Below, in pieces: positions 34,565-44,132 of a DNA stretch of 64,000 bases. Made by a program: the position numbers and the translations under genes. The stretch's first letter is position 1. The number at the start of each line of letters is the position of its first letter. The DNA is taken from NCBI RefSeq assembly GCF_027922185.1, contig NZ_BSFE01000009.1:78869-142868 (forward strand). The letters run 5' to 3'. This DNA comes from Maricaulis virginensis (GTDB lineage: Bacteria > Pseudomonadota > Alphaproteobacteria > Caulobacterales > Maricaulaceae). The notes under the pieces were generated by a model that saw only the letters and a list, made by a program, of their open reading frames with translations, had not been told where the DNA came from and made no database searches.

Positions 34565-35562
34565 GCCCGTGTCTCCTGCGCCAGTTCGACAAAACGCGCC
34601 ACCGCCTCCGGCGGCGCCATGCGCGGATAGGCGGCCCGCACACGCTCGGCGAAGATGCGGCGCAGGGCGGGATCCGGTTCGATCACCTCGATATCGATCT
34701 CCGCCAGCGCCGCCATTTCCCGCTCCCGGCCATTCAGGGCCCAGTCGCGATTTGCCTGACGCCCGGCCGCCACGGCCCGGTCGACGACGGCGCGATGTTC
34801 CGGCGTCAACGTCTCCAGCCAGCGCACCGACAGCACCACGGCACGATGCGCGGCGCTCATGTTGAGGTCGAGGAAATAGCCAATCTGCGAGCCGTGTCCG
34901 AACAGGACCGGCGCAAGCGGCGGATTGAAATAGCCCTGGGCGATGCCGGTCTGCAATGCCTGGGGCACCTCCTCCCAAGCCACCTGCACGCCCGAGGCGC
35001 CCAACGCCTCGATCATCAGGAGGTCGAGCCGACCCATCGCCCGCAGGCGCAAGCGTTCCACATCCGCGATCGCGTGAATCGGCGTGCGCGCCGTGAACAG
35101 TCCGCTCATCCCGCCCAGCAGAGCCGCATCGGCGAAGACCAGCCCCGCCGGATCGAGCTCGCGCGCCAGCCAGGCGCGGAAGGCCGGCGCGGCGATGAAG
35201 CGTTCGAAATGGCCGATATCGTCCAGGAGGAAAGGCAGGCCCGGCGCGCGATAGGCGTCGGAATAAGCCACCAGTTCGGTGATGCCGGCGTCATTGGCGT
35301 GCAGCAGGCCCAGCCCCGTCATCTCGGTGCGGTCCGGTTCGCTGCCGAGCGCGGAATTGGCCGAGACCTCGACGCTCATCCCGGCCGCGTTGAGCGTGCG
35401 CGCGAAGGCGTCCATCCAGATCCACACGCCGTTGACCGGCGAATTCGCTGCGCCGGCCAGCGCCGCCAGCACGTCACGCCGCGGTCCCGGGGCCCCGCAG
35501 GCCGTCACGGCCAACGCCCCGCCGGCGGCGAGCACCGCCCGGCGTGTCCGGCCCCGGCTCAT
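34561..35562 (-). CDS. TRAP transporter solute-binding protein (DctP-like), lipid-anchored
   Basis: A 333-residue substrate-binding protein whose start overlaps the large-subunit stop (ATGA). The signal contains R-T-R-R and ends V-T-A-C (Cys ~22), so it is probably a lipoprotein; most DctP proteins are soluble. The DctP core is recognisable: GLGLLHANDAGITELVAYSDAYRAPGLPFL, LGGMSGLFTARTPIHAIADVERLRLRAMG, and a late WEEVPQALQTGIAQGYFNPP. Known TRAP ligands are organic or amino acids; here the neighbours point to amino acids or small peptides. Confidence 0.88.
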   Translation of the reverse strand: MSRGRTRRAVLAAGGALAVTACGAPGPRRDVLAALAGAANSPVNGVWIWMDAFARTLNAAGMSVEVSANSALGSEPDRTEMTGLGLLHANDAGITELVAYSDAYRAPGLPFLLDDIGHFERFIAAPAFRAWLARELDPAGLVFADAALLGGMSGLFTARTPIHAIADVERLRLRAMGRLDLLMIEALGASGVQVAWEEVPQALQTGIAQGYFNPPLAPVLFGHGSQIGYFLDLNMSAAHRAVVLSVRWLETLTPEHRAVVDRAVAAGRQANRDWALNGREREMAALAEIDIEVIEPDPALRRIFAERVRAAYPRMAPPEAVARFVELAQETRA

Positions 35563-36836
35563 GCCAGCCCCAGGGCGCGCGGCAGCGCCAGGATGAGGTC
35601 CGGCGTGAAGGTCAGGAAGAGCAGGATCGCGATCTCCAGCACGATGAAAGGCGCGATCGCCCGCATCAGCCGCCAATAGGACGCCCCGGTCACTGAGGAG
35701 ACGATCAGCACGGCGCCGCCCAGGGGCGGCGTGATGAGGCCCATCGTGATGGCCAGGCAGATCATCACACCCAGATGCACCGGGTCGGCGCCGAGCACGT
35801 AGGCGGCCGGCGCCAGGATGGGCGCGATCAGTACCAGGGCGATCTGGGTGTCCAGGATCATGCCGCTGACCAGGAAGACGCCGATCAGGATCAGCAGGAA
35901 GGTGTCGAGCCCGACGCCCAGCCCCTCGGTCCAGGCGCGCACCAGTTCGGGCACGCCCATCAGCGACGCCAGGAAGTTGGCCGCCGCGCCAGCGACCAGG
36001 AGCGAGAAGATCGCGCCGGTCAGCCGCGTCGCCCCGCCGATGGAGTCGCGCAGCATCGACCAGTCCAGTGTGCGGTAGATCGCCGCCGCAGCCAGCGCGG
36101 CGAGCACGGCCAGGGCGCCGGCCTCGGTCGGGGTGACCAGGCCGAAGACGATGCCTGCGAGGATCACCACCGGCATCAGCAGCGACGGGGCCGCTTGCAC
36201 GGTGGTTGCGACGGCCGGCGGGCGCCGCTCGGCGGCCGGATGATCGCCCAGCCGCGCGAAGACGGCATTGGCGGCGAACAGGCCGGCGGCGAGCACCAGG
36301 CCGGGCACGATCGCCGCGGCAAATAGCGCCGCCACGTCGACGCCCATGATGGCGCCGTAGAAGATCAGGATGATGCTGGGCGGGATGATCGGCCCGATCA
36401 TCGAGGAGGCCGCCGTGATCGCGCCCGCATAGTCAGCCGTGTATCCGCGCTCGCGCATGGCAGGGACCAGCGTCGTCGACAGTGCCGCGGCATCCGCCAT
36501 GGCCGATCCGGACACGCCGGCGAAGAACAGCGAGGTCGCGATGTTTACATGCCCCAGCCCGCCGCGGGCACGGCCGACTAGAAGCGCGGAAAAGTCTATC
36601 AGGGCGCGCGTGACGCCGCCCCGGTTCATCAGCTCGCCCACCAGTACGAAAAGCGGCATCGCCATCAGTGCGAACACATCGAGCTGGGAAAAGGCACGCC
36701 GGGGCAGAGCGGCGAGAAAGGCCTCCTGCCCCAGCGCGGGGAAAGCCAGTATCCCGGCCGCGCCGAGCGCCCAGGCCAAGCCGGCGCCGGCGGCGATCGC
36801 GGCCAGGGGCGCCAGAATGGCGAGGGGTTTGAGCAC
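35559..36836 (-). CDS. TRAP transporter large membrane subunit (DctM-like)
   Basis: A 425-residue membrane protein with about 11-12 helices. A GTG at 36836 (VLKPLAILAPL) is chosen as start, with GGAG ~11 bases upstream; the longer frame overlaps the receptor gene. Family motifs are ALMAMPLFVLVGELMNRGGV, FAGVSGSAMADAAALSTTLVPAM, ASSMIGPIIPPSIILIFYG and LITPPLGGAVLIVSSVTG. It lies 19 bases after TonB receptor 3, so outer- and inner-membrane import are co-expressed. Confidence 0.93.
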   Translation of the reverse strand: MLKPLAILAPLAAIAAGAGLAWALGAAGILAFPALGQEAFLAALPRRAFSQLDVFALMAMPLFVLVGELMNRGGVTRALIDFSALLVGRARGGLGHVNIATSLFFAGVSGSAMADAAALSTTLVPAMRERGYTADYAGAITAASSMIGPIIPPSIILIFYGAIMGVDVAALFAAAIVPGLVLAAGLFAANAVFARLGDHPAAERRPPAVATTVQAAPSLLMPVVILAGIVFGLVTPTEAGALAVLAALAAAAIYRTLDWSMLRDSIGGATRLTGAIFSLLVAGAAANFLASLMGVPELVRAWTEGLGVGLDTFLLILIGVFLVSGMILDTQIALVLIAPILAPAAYVLGADPVHLGVMICLAITMGLITPPLGGAVLIVSSVTGASYWRLMRAIAPFIVLEIAILLFLTFTPDLILALPRALGLA

Positions 36837-36855
36837 GGGGCGTGGGCTCCGGTGT

Positions 36856-39033
36856 CTAGAAGCGGCCGCGCAGTTCGACACCCCAGGTCTGCGGGGCACC
36901 GAGCGCCTGGATCTGCTGTCCGGGGATGATCACGCCGGCGCTGCGGCGCACCGCATAGATTTCGTCGCCGATATTGCGTCCCCACAGCATCACGCTCCAG
37001 CGGTTGTCCTGGAAGGTGAAGCCCGCCCGCGCATTGACGAGCGTCACATCGTCCTGGCTGTAGTCCGGATTGTTCTCCGGACCGAAGAAGAGCGAGCTGC
37101 GATAGCTGAGATCGGCGTGAGCGACGAACTCCATGCCCTCGGCGACCGGCGTTGTGAAGTCGGCCGCAAGGGAGAGTGTATGATCGGGCGCCTGCGGCAG
37201 ATCGTTGCCGGAATAGTCGGCGCCGGCCGAGGTGGCGTTGGTGAAGTCCTCGAAGCTCGCATCCAGGAAGCTGTAGGAGCCGGAGAATGACAGCGCGCCG
37301 GTGACCTGCCAGAGGCCTTCCAGCTCGATGCCCGACGCTTCGGCAGTCGCGGCATTGGAGGTGGTGAAGGTCGGCACGCCGCCCACATTGATCAGCTGGT
37401 TCACTTGCAGGTCGGAATAGTCGAGCCAGAACACCGAGCCGGCCAGATAGACCGCACCACCGGCCAGCGTGGTCTTCACACCCGCCTCGTAGCTGTTGAC
37501 GAATTCGGGGTCGTACTCGGCATTGTCGTTCGGCATGATCGAGAAGACGTTGTAGCCGCCCGACTTGTAGCCCCGGCTGTAGGAGGCATAGACCAGCCAG
37601 GTTGCATTGGGCTCCCAGTTCAGCGTGATCGACGGGGTCACTTCAGCGTCGGAGCGTGAGAAGCTGCGCTCGGGCTGGGTCGGGGCGAGAAGTTGGTAGG
37701 GGTCGCCGATCTGGCTGTGGGTGACTTCCTTCTCGTCTTCGGAATAGCGCAGCGCGCCGGTCACGCTGACCGCATCGGAAAAGTGGTACGTGCCCTGTCC
37801 GAACACGGCATAGCTGGTGGTCTCCAGATCGCCGAAAATGTCGGCGCTGACCTCGGTGGGGTAGATCCCCAGATCAGGCCCGATCACCGCGTTGGAAATG
37901 GTGTCGAAGGTCTCGTGACTGAAGAAGCCGCCGACGATGTAGTCGAACACGCCGCCGGTGTCCGAGGTGAAGCGGATTTCCTGGGAGAATTGTTCGTGAT
38001 CCTCGCTGATGCCCGAGCGCAGCTGGTTGAGAATGCTGAAATCATTGTCGTTCGAGTTGTACCACTCGAAAGTGCGGAAGGCCGTGAGCGAGGTCAGCAC
38101 GCCGCTGTCGAAGTCCCAGTCGGCCTGCAGCGACACGCCCCAAACATCTCGGGTCTGTTCGGTACCGAAATCCTGCGCGACCTGCCGGTCTTCCGGATCG
38201 GCGTCAGCCAGCGGCGTGCCCGCCAGGGCGCCATTGGCCAGGATTTCTGAGGACCCGCCATTGGTGTCGTTCGTGGCCATGTCGGCCCGGAAGGTCAGCT
38301 GCAGCGTGTCGGACGGATTCGCCACGAAGGTGAGACGCGCGCCCAGCTCGTCCTGGTCGTCCAGCTCATCGCCGGTGAATATGTTGTCGGTGTAGCCGCT
38401 GCGGGTCTGCGAGGAGACGGAGACGCGGGCCCGGGCATCGGGCGTGAAGATCACGTCTCCGGCGGCATAGAGGCTCAGCGCGCTATAGTTGCCAGCCGAG
38501 ACCACTGCCTCGAAGCCGGGCTCCTCGCCAGGCCCTTCGGTGATCATGTTGAGCGCGCCGGCAATGGTGTTCTTGCCATAGAGCGCGCCCTGCGGACCGC
38601 GGATCACCTCGACTCGCTCCAGATCGTAGAGATTGGTATTGATTGTCGTCGGACGGGCCTGATAGACGCCATCCACGAAAACGCCAACCGACTGTTCCAC
38701 GCCCGGATTGTTGGGATTGGACGAGATGCCGCGCACCGTGATGATCGTCGAGCGCAGGCCGTTGCCCGTATTTATGTAGACGTTCGGGAAGACCGAGGCG
38801 ATGTCGTCGAGACGCTCCACGCCCCGCTCCTCCAGCTCCGCCGCGCCAAGCGCGCTGACCGAGGCGGACACGTCGAGGATCGACTGCTCGCGCCGCTGCG
38901 CGGTGACGACGATCACGTCGGCCGATGCGGTCTCGTCATTCTGCGCTTGGGCGGCGACGGTCGCCAGCCCTGCAGCGAGAACCGCGCTCGCCGCGGTCGA
39001 GATCAGTTCCTGTTTCCAAGTCGTACGGCTCAT
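36856..39033 (-). CDS. TonB-dependent outer-membrane receptor 3
   Basis: A 725-residue receptor. The start at 39033 (MSRTTWKQEL) is preferred because GGGGGA lies 6 bases upstream; an ATG at 39039 is too close to it. The signal peptide ends near AAQAQ. The plug contains DVIVVTAQRREQSILDVSASV and LERVEVIRGPQGALYGKNTIAG; the barrel ends in LGAPQTWGVELRGRF. It is first gene of a five-gene minus-strand operon (receptor, TRAP, M55 peptidase), preceded by family-B site 4. Confidence 0.95.
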   Translation of the reverse strand: MSRTTWKQELISTAASAVLAAGLATVAAQAQNDETASADVIVVTAQRREQSILDVSASVSALGAAELEERGVERLDDIASVFPNVYINTGNGLRSTIITVRGISSNPNNPGVEQSVGVFVDGVYQARPTTINTNLYDLERVEVIRGPQGALYGKNTIAGALNMITEGPGEEPGFEAVVSAGNYSALSLYAAGDVIFTPDARARVSVSSQTRSGYTDNIFTGDELDDQDELGARLTFVANPSDTLQLTFRADMATNDTNGGSSEILANGALAGTPLADADPEDRQVAQDFGTEQTRDVWGVSLQADWDFDSGVLTSLTAFRTFEWYNSNDNDFSILNQLRSGISEDHEQFSQEIRFTSDTGGVFDYIVGGFFSHETFDTISNAVIGPDLGIYPTEVSADIFGDLETTSYAVFGQGTYHFSDAVSVTGALRYSEDEKEVTHSQIGDPYQLLAPTQPERSFSRSDAEVTPSITLNWEPNATWLVYASYSRGYKSGGYNVFSIMPNDNAEYDPEFVNSYEAGVKTTLAGGAVYLAGSVFWLDYSDLQVNQLINVGGVPTFTTSNAATAEASGIELEGLWQVTGALSFSGSYSFLDASFEDFTNATSAGADYSGNDLPQAPDHTLSLAADFTTPVAEGMEFVAHADLSYRSSLFFGPENNPDYSQDDVTLVNARAGFTFQDNRWSVMLWGRNIGDEIYAVRRSAGVIIPGQQIQALGAPQTWGVELRGRF

Positions 39034-39080
39034 GGTCATTCCCCCAAGAAAACCTGCTGCGAAACACGCCCAAACGAAAT

Positions 39081-39096
39081 ATGAGATCAGTTTCAC
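39081..39096. promoter_or_regulatory. Operator-like palindrome, family B (site 4)
   Basis: ATGAGATCAGTTTCAC: ATGA and TCAC arms, 8-base spacing. It lies 48 bases before the TonB receptor 3 start and overlaps the last 4 bases of the M81 gene. Confidence 0.6.
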
Positions 39097-40583
39097 TTAT
39101 TTTGCAAATCTGTCAACAAGCTTGCGGCCGGCAGCACTTCGTCGACCGGCCAGATCTGCCGCTGAAGATGCTTGTAGGGCAGGCTCGCAAGGTCCGGATT
39201 CATCGCGGTGGGCGTGCCGATCGACAAGATCCGGTCCGCCAGCGGCGCGAACGATGCGCGAAAATGGGTTGAGGATTTCAGGACGATCAAGGCGTAGTCC
39301 GACGGATCGGCGCCGGTCGCGGTGAACAGGCCCGGCCACAGCGCCTCGCGCCGGCTGCCGCACAGGATGAAATCGGCAAAGCCGGTCCTGAACCGCGCCA
39401 CCGGTCCGACCGGCGGGCCCGCGGCCGCGTCCGCCGGGCCTCGCTCGATCCGCTCTGCCAGTCCCGCAACCTCCCCGTCGACCCGGACGGGCGCGCCGGA
39501 GAACCGGGACATTCGGCCGCCGATCTCCAGCGTCAGACGCGCTCCGGCCCCGGCATTCAGGCAGGCCTTCAGCGACACGGGATCGTTGAACAGGGCGACG
39601 CCGATACCGGTGTGACCAGCGTCGCGCAGGGCCGCGACCAGATGCGTTGCATCGCCGTCGGCACCGCCGCCGGGATTGTCGGACGCGTCGGCCAACACGA
39701 TCCGCTCGCCGGCATGATCGGCGATGTGCGCCAACCCTTCGGCGATGGATAGCGGCCGTTCCGCCGCCTCTTCCGCGATGGCAGCGAAGTATTCGGCCAG
39801 GACCAGAGCCGTCCGATCGGCCAGCGCCCGGTCGCCATCCGCATAGACCAGGAGTTTGGCGCCATTGTCGGCACTGTCGCTCCAGGGAAATCCGTGGATC
39901 AGCGACACCGAGAGCACGCCGCCCGCACCGGTCTCGGCCTCCCGCATGGCGCGGACGAAGGCACGCATCGGATCGCGCGTCGTCGGAAACCCGCCCAGGG
40001 CCCGGCAGGCCGCAACCGCCGCCACGGGTCGCGTTTGCCCCTTCACCAGCGCGTGTGCGAGGGTGAACAGCTCCCGGCCGCGCTCGGCCACATCGGTATG
40101 GGGATATTCCTTGTAGGCATGCAGCAGATCCGCCGCGTTCAGCATGGCGGAGCTCAGCGTGGCATGCAGGTCCAGCAGGCCGGCCACAACAGTGGCCCGG
40201 CCGGCGACCTCGCGGATCGCGGCCAGCAGATCACCTTCGCAGTCCGGCACGCCATGCGCCGCCATCGCGCCGTGCAGGTCGAGCAGGACGAGGTCGACCG
40301 GCATGCAGGCACGCAGGGCGTCTAGGATTTCCCGCTTCAGAGCGGCATAGGCCCCGGCCGTGACAGGCCCGCCGGGCACGGCATAGGCCACGGGTCCTCG
40401 GTACACCTCCATCCCGGCTGCCCGTGCCGACTCAATCATGGCGCTACAGCCAGGATGGGTCGGGGCGCACACCCGCCCCTCGCCCGCCGCCGAATAGGCT
40501 CCGGCCCGGAAGCCCGCAAGCGTCGTGGCGCGCGCGACAAAACTGTTCGTTTCCGTCCGCAGGGCGGCGACGTAAGCTTTCAT
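39093..40583 (-). CDS. M81-family metallopeptidase (MlrC-type)
   Basis: A 496-residue cytosolic zinc peptidase. ATG 40583 gives the conserved N-terminus MKAYVAALRTETNSF. Metal-site motifs are LLDLHGAM (~residue 99), LLDLHATLS (~135) and HAYKEYPHTDVAERG (~155); the second-domain motif is VLADASDNPGGGADGDATH. MlrC, the named member, cleaves linear microcystin fragments; most relatives have unknown substrates. It is divergent from the P1 peptidase, with family-B site 5 between them. Its presence beside other peptidases for non-standard residues suggests late peptide breakdown. Confidence 0.93.
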   Translation of the reverse strand: MKAYVAALRTETNSFVARATTLAGFRAGAYSAAGEGRVCAPTHPGCSAMIESARAAGMEVYRGPVAYAVPGGPVTAGAYAALKREILDALRACMPVDLVLLDLHGAMAAHGVPDCEGDLLAAIREVAGRATVVAGLLDLHATLSSAMLNAADLLHAYKEYPHTDVAERGRELFTLAHALVKGQTRPVAAVAACRALGGFPTTRDPMRAFVRAMREAETGAGGVLSVSLIHGFPWSDSADNGAKLLVYADGDRALADRTALVLAEYFAAIAEEAAERPLSIAEGLAHIADHAGERIVLADASDNPGGGADGDATHLVAALRDAGHTGIGVALFNDPVSLKACLNAGAGARLTLEIGGRMSRFSGAPVRVDGEVAGLAERIERGPADAAAGPPVGPVARFRTGFADFILCGSRREALWPGLFTATGADPSDYALIVLKSSTHFRASFAPLADRILSIGTPTAMNPDLASLPYKHLQRQIWPVDEVLPAASLLTDLQNK

Positions 40584-40603
40584 GCCGCAATCCTGACAAT
40601 TTT

Positions 40604-40625
40604 ATGAGGTTGACGTCAATTTCAT
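40604..40625. promoter_or_regulatory. Operator-like palindrome, family B (site 5)
   Basis: ATGA (40604-40607) and TCAT (40622-40625) enclose a perfect inner palindrome TTGACGTCAA (40610-40619); only two base pairs of the 11-bp arms mismatch. It lies between the divergent M81 and P1 peptidase operons, 20 bases before the M81 start. Confidence 0.7.
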
Positions 40626-40721
40626 TTTTTTTCACTGTTCCGTTCAAACAGCCCTTGCTGTCCCAGAACCGGAACAGCGAAAGGGACCGACCCCGTTGTC
40701 CATGCCGGAGACCATGAGACC

Positions 40722-41882
40722 ATGAAGAGCAGTCATTCCTTGATATCCATCGCCCTTGCCGGCGGCCTTGTCATCGCCTCGGCGGCCTGCGCCCAGGATG
40801 CGCCCCGGGCCCGCGACCTCGGCATTCCGCTGGAGGGCGAGACCGGACCGCTCAATGCCATCACCGATGTGGCGGGCGTCGAGGTCGGCCAGTTCAACCT
40901 CAACGAAGACGATACGCATACCGGCGTCACCACGATCTTCCCGCGCGGCCGCACGGCGACCGACGGCGTCGCCGCCGGCCTCTTTTCCTTCAACGGCACC
41001 GGCGAGATGACCGGCGCGCACCTGATCAACGAGTTCGGCGCCTTTTTCGGTCCGGTCGCGATCACCGGCACGCTGGGCGTCGGCGCCGCCCGCGACGGCA
41101 TCCTGGACTGGACCGCGCAGAATTTCGACGATCCCACCGTGCGCTTCAGCCGCGTCCTGCCGGTCGTGGCGGAAACCTATGATGGCGGGCTGAGCGATGT
41201 CTGGAGCATGGCCCTGACCCCCGAGCATGTCGTAGCGGCGCTGGACGCCGCCCGTACCGGACCGGTCGCGGAAGGCTCTGTCGGCGGCGGAACCGGCATG
41301 GTCTGCTACTACTTCAAATGCGGTATCGGCACGTCGTCGCGCGTCGTGCACTACGGCGAGGACATCGCCTTCACCGTCGGCGTGCTCGTCCAGGCGAATC
41401 ATGGCGTGCGCGACCAGTTGCGCATCGCCGGCACGCCGGCCGGCCGGGAGATCGACGACCTGATGCCGCGCCGCGCCAGCCAGGCCGATGCGGCCGGCGA
41501 GGGCGACGGTTCGATCATCATCGTGATCGCCACCGATGCACCGCTGCTGCCCGACCAGCTGCGCCGCCTGGCGCGCCGCGCCACGATCGGAATGGGCCGC
41601 ACCGGCGGACAGGGCGATTCCAGCTCCGGCGACATCTTCCTCGCCTTCACCACCGCCAATCCGGTGACGCTCGGCGCGAGCGCGCCGCTCGACTATCAGA
41701 GCATTCCCGGCGAAGCGCTCGACCCGCTGTTTGACGGCGTCGTGCAGGCCACCGAGGAAGCCATTCTCAACGCGCTCGTCGCCGGCAAGGACACGACCGG
41801 GCGGGGCAATTCGCACGTCTACGGCCTGCCCCACGACCGGGTTCGCGAGATTCTCGCCCGCTACGGCCGGCTCGAAGACTGA
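40722..41882 (+). CDS. P1-family exported aminopeptidase (DmpA/BapA-type)
   Basis: A 386-residue N-terminal-nucleophile hydrolase. ATG 40722 lies 11 bases after GGAG, and the signal peptide ends near SAACAQD. DmpA-family motifs are ARDLGIPLEGETGPLNAITDVAGVEVG, the GTGTGMVC-like VGGGTGMVCYYFKCGIGTSSR, and the autocleavage site G-D-G-S in GEGDGSIIIVIATDAPL, where the Ser becomes the nucleophile. Relatives release N-terminal L- or D-residues (DmpA) or beta-amino acids (BapA). A periplasmic role on imported peptides is likely. It is first gene of the plus-strand operon 40722-44132. Confidence 0.93.
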   Translation: MKSSHSLISIALAGGLVIASAACAQDAPRARDLGIPLEGETGPLNAITDVAGVEVGQFNLNEDDTHTGVTTIFPRGRTATDGVAAGLFSFNGTGEMTGAHLINEFGAFFGPVAITGTLGVGAARDGILDWTAQNFDDPTVRFSRVLPVVAETYDGGLSDVWSMALTPEHVVAALDAARTGPVAEGSVGGGTGMVCYYFKCGIGTSSRVVHYGEDIAFTVGVLVQANHGVRDQLRIAGTPAGREIDDLMPRRASQADAAGEGDGSIIIVIATDAPLLPDQLRRLARRATIGMGRTGGQGDSSSGDIFLAFTTANPVTLGASAPLDYQSIPGEALDPLFDGVVQATEEAILNALVAGKDTTGRGNSHVYGLPHDRVREILARYGRLED

Positions 41883-41904
41883 TCCACACACAAGGACACA
41901 CGCC

Positions 41905-43326
41905 ATGATCCAGAGACTTGCCCTGCCGGCCGCCATGACGGCCCTCGCCGCCACCGGCAGCCTGCTCGCCGGTTGCGCCACCGCGCAGCCCGCAGCCGAT
42001 CTCCACACCGCCGCCATCGACGCCCTGGTCGCCGATGCCCAGTCGTCGGCGCCCTATCCGGGCCTTGCGGTATCCGTGCGCCGCGGCGACACCCTCATCT
42101 ACGAGGCGGCCTACGGCGAGGCGGACCTGGAACAGCACGCCGCGGCCACGCCGGACACGGTGTTCCAGATCGGCTCCATCACGAAATCCTTCACCGCCCT
42201 CCTGATCGCCCAGCTCGCGGCCGAGGGCCGGATCAACATCGAGGCGCCGATCTCCACCTACCTGCCAGACTATTCCGGGCCGGCCCGGGATCTGCCGGTG
42301 CGCTATCTGATGAACCACACGGCCGGGCTGGTGAACTACACCGCCCTGCCGGACTTCCCCCAGGGCAGCCAGCGCACCGTCACGCGCGACGTCATGCGCG
42401 ACTATTTCGAGGATGCCGACCTGATGTTCGAACCGGGAACGGCGTTTTCGTATTCCAATTCTGGCACCTATACGCTCGGTCTGATCATCGAGGCGGTAAC
42501 CGGGCAGACCTATGACGCCGCGCTCGCCGAGCGCGTGCTGGAACCGCTCGGCCTCGACCGCACCTACTATGCGGGCTACGAGCCCGTGATCGAGGGCCGG
42601 GCCGAGGGTTATGTCGTCGGCGAGGACGGCTTCCGCAATGCGCCCCAGCTCGATCCGCTGGTGCCCTTCTCGGCCGGTGCCCTTCTGTCCACCGTCCAAG
42701 ACATCCAGGACTATATCGACCAGGTGCAACGCCAGAACGTGTTCGGCGACGCGGTCCGCGACATGCTTTACGAGCAGGTCGAACTGGGCGACGACACGCT
42801 GGCCTATGCGCTCGGCGCGCTGGTGATCCGCGACTGGGAAGGCCATCGCAAGATCGCCCATGCCGGCGATATCGACGGGTTCGCGGCCTACATGTCATAC
42901 TATCCCGACGACGATCTCTCGATCGTGGTGATGGGCAGCACGCGCGACGTGGCGCCCACGCCGGTCGGGCTGGAACAGAAGATCGCCCGCATCGTCTTCG
43001 ACCAGCCGCGGCCCGCACCGTCGATGGCGCCGCTGGCCGACAGCGAGATCGCGGCCATCGCCGGCAATTACGACGCCAGCTATATGCGGATCGGCATCGA
43101 CCGTATCGGCATTCTGCCGCGCGAGGGCGGAATCGCCTTCCGCATCGGCGGTGTCGATGCCCAGGGCCCGGCCATTCCGCTGCTTCACCTGGAGGGCCGT
43201 ACCTTCCTGGCTGCCCATGACGACGAGATGGTGTTCAGCTTCGCGCCGGATACCGGCACGCCGGGAGACCTGACGGTCGACTGGCTGGGCGGCGGCATTC
43301 CCTTCGTCCGCGCAGCTGGGGAGTAG
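41905..43326 (+). CDS. S12-type serine hydrolase lipoprotein (beta-lactamase fold)
   Basis: A 473-residue envelope lipoprotein (lipobox L-A-G-C, Cys24), with AAGGA upstream of ATG 41905. The beta-lactamase-fold motifs are S-I-T-K at 91-94, Y-S-N in AFSYSNSGTYTLG and H-A-G in KIAHAGDIDGF. A C-terminal ~120-residue beta-rich domain follows. The family includes D-Ala-D-Ala carboxypeptidases, D-aminopeptidases, esterases and MlrB, the second peptidase of microcystin breakdown. It lies 22 bases after the P1 peptidase and 5 before the dioxygenase, so all three are one operon. Confidence 0.92.
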   Translation: MIQRLALPAAMTALAATGSLLAGCATAQPAADLHTAAIDALVADAQSSAPYPGLAVSVRRGDTLIYEAAYGEADLEQHAAATPDTVFQIGSITKSFTALLIAQLAAEGRINIEAPISTYLPDYSGPARDLPVRYLMNHTAGLVNYTALPDFPQGSQRTVTRDVMRDYFEDADLMFEPGTAFSYSNSGTYTLGLIIEAVTGQTYDAALAERVLEPLGLDRTYYAGYEPVIEGRAEGYVVGEDGFRNAPQLDPLVPFSAGALLSTVQDIQDYIDQVQRQNVFGDAVRDMLYEQVELGDDTLAYALGALVIRDWEGHRKIAHAGDIDGFAAYMSYYPDDDLSIVVMGSTRDVAPTPVGLEQKIARIVFDQPRPAPSMAPLADSEIAAIAGNYDASYMRIGIDRIGILPREGGIAFRIGGVDAQGPAIPLLHLEGRTFLAAHDDEMVFSFAPDTGTPGDLTVDWLGGGIPFVRAAGE

Positions 43327-43331
43327 GCGGG

Positions 43332-44132
43332 ATGATCGACGACGACGCGAAGGCAGACTACGCACGCGACGGTGTCTGCGTGCTGCGCGGCGCCTTCGCG
43401 CCGGCGTGGATCGAGACCGTGGCCGAGGGGGTTCGCCAGGCGCTCGACGCGCCCGGCCCCCACGGCGAGCGCTACGGCCCGGCCGGGGCCGAGCGCTTCT
43501 TCGGCGATCTGGACATGTGGACGCGCCTGGACCCGTTCCGGGACTTCGTCATGAACTCGCCCGCCGCCGAGATCGCCGGCCGGACGATGGGGTCGTCCAC
43601 GGCGACCTTTCTCTACGACCAGATGCTGGTGAAGGAGCCGGGCAGTCAGCAGCGCACGCCCTGGCATCAGGACCAGCCCTACTGGGCCGTCAGCGGATTC
43701 CAGGTCTGCTCGATCTGGATGCCGCTGGATCCGGTACCCAGCGAGGTGTCGCTGGAATTCGTCCGCGGCAGCCATCGCTGGGACCAGACCTTCAATCCCA
43801 CCCATTTCGCAGACGGCACTCCCTATGCCGGAACCGGCCTGCCCAGCCTGCCCGATATCGAGGCTGACCGGTCGGCCTATGACATCGTGTCCTGGGATCT
43901 GGAACCCGGCGACTGCGTGGTGTTCCAGGCGATGCTGGTGCATGGCGCGCCGGCCAATCCCAGCGCCGGGCGCCGGCGGGTCCTGTCGACGCGCTGGCTG
44001 GGCGACGATGCCCGCTATGAAAAGCATGCCGGAGAAATAGCCATTCCCACGGACAGTTCCGGGCTAGTAGAAGGCGAGGCGTATGGCGGACCTCGTCATC
44101 CCTGCGTCTGGCGAGACAAAGCCGCGCGCTGA
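43332..44132 (+). CDS. Phytanoyl-CoA dioxygenase (PhyH)-family protein
   Basis: A 266-residue Fe(II)/2-oxoglutarate-dependent oxygenase. The metal triad is visible as H-x-D in TPWHQDQPYW and the distal His in QAMLVHGAPANP; the 2-oxoglutarate-binding Arg is probably in RRRVLSTRW. The family hydroxylates acyl-CoAs, amino acids and many secondary metabolites, often at unactivated carbons. It could hydroxylate a side chain of the peptide or its acyl part. It is last in the operon, and its final 37 bases overlap the convergent ureohydrolase gene. Confidence 0.9.
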   Translation: MIDDDAKADYARDGVCVLRGAFAPAWIETVAEGVRQALDAPGPHGERYGPAGAERFFGDLDMWTRLDPFRDFVMNSPAAEIAGRTMGSSTATFLYDQMLVKEPGSQQRTPWHQDQPYWAVSGFQVCSIWMPLDPVPSEVSLEFVRGSHRWDQTFNPTHFADGTPYAGTGLPSLPDIEADRSAYDIVSWDLEPGDCVVFQAMLVHGAPANPSAGRRRVLSTRWLGDDARYEKHAGEIAIPTDSSGLVEGEAYGGPRHPCVWRDKAAR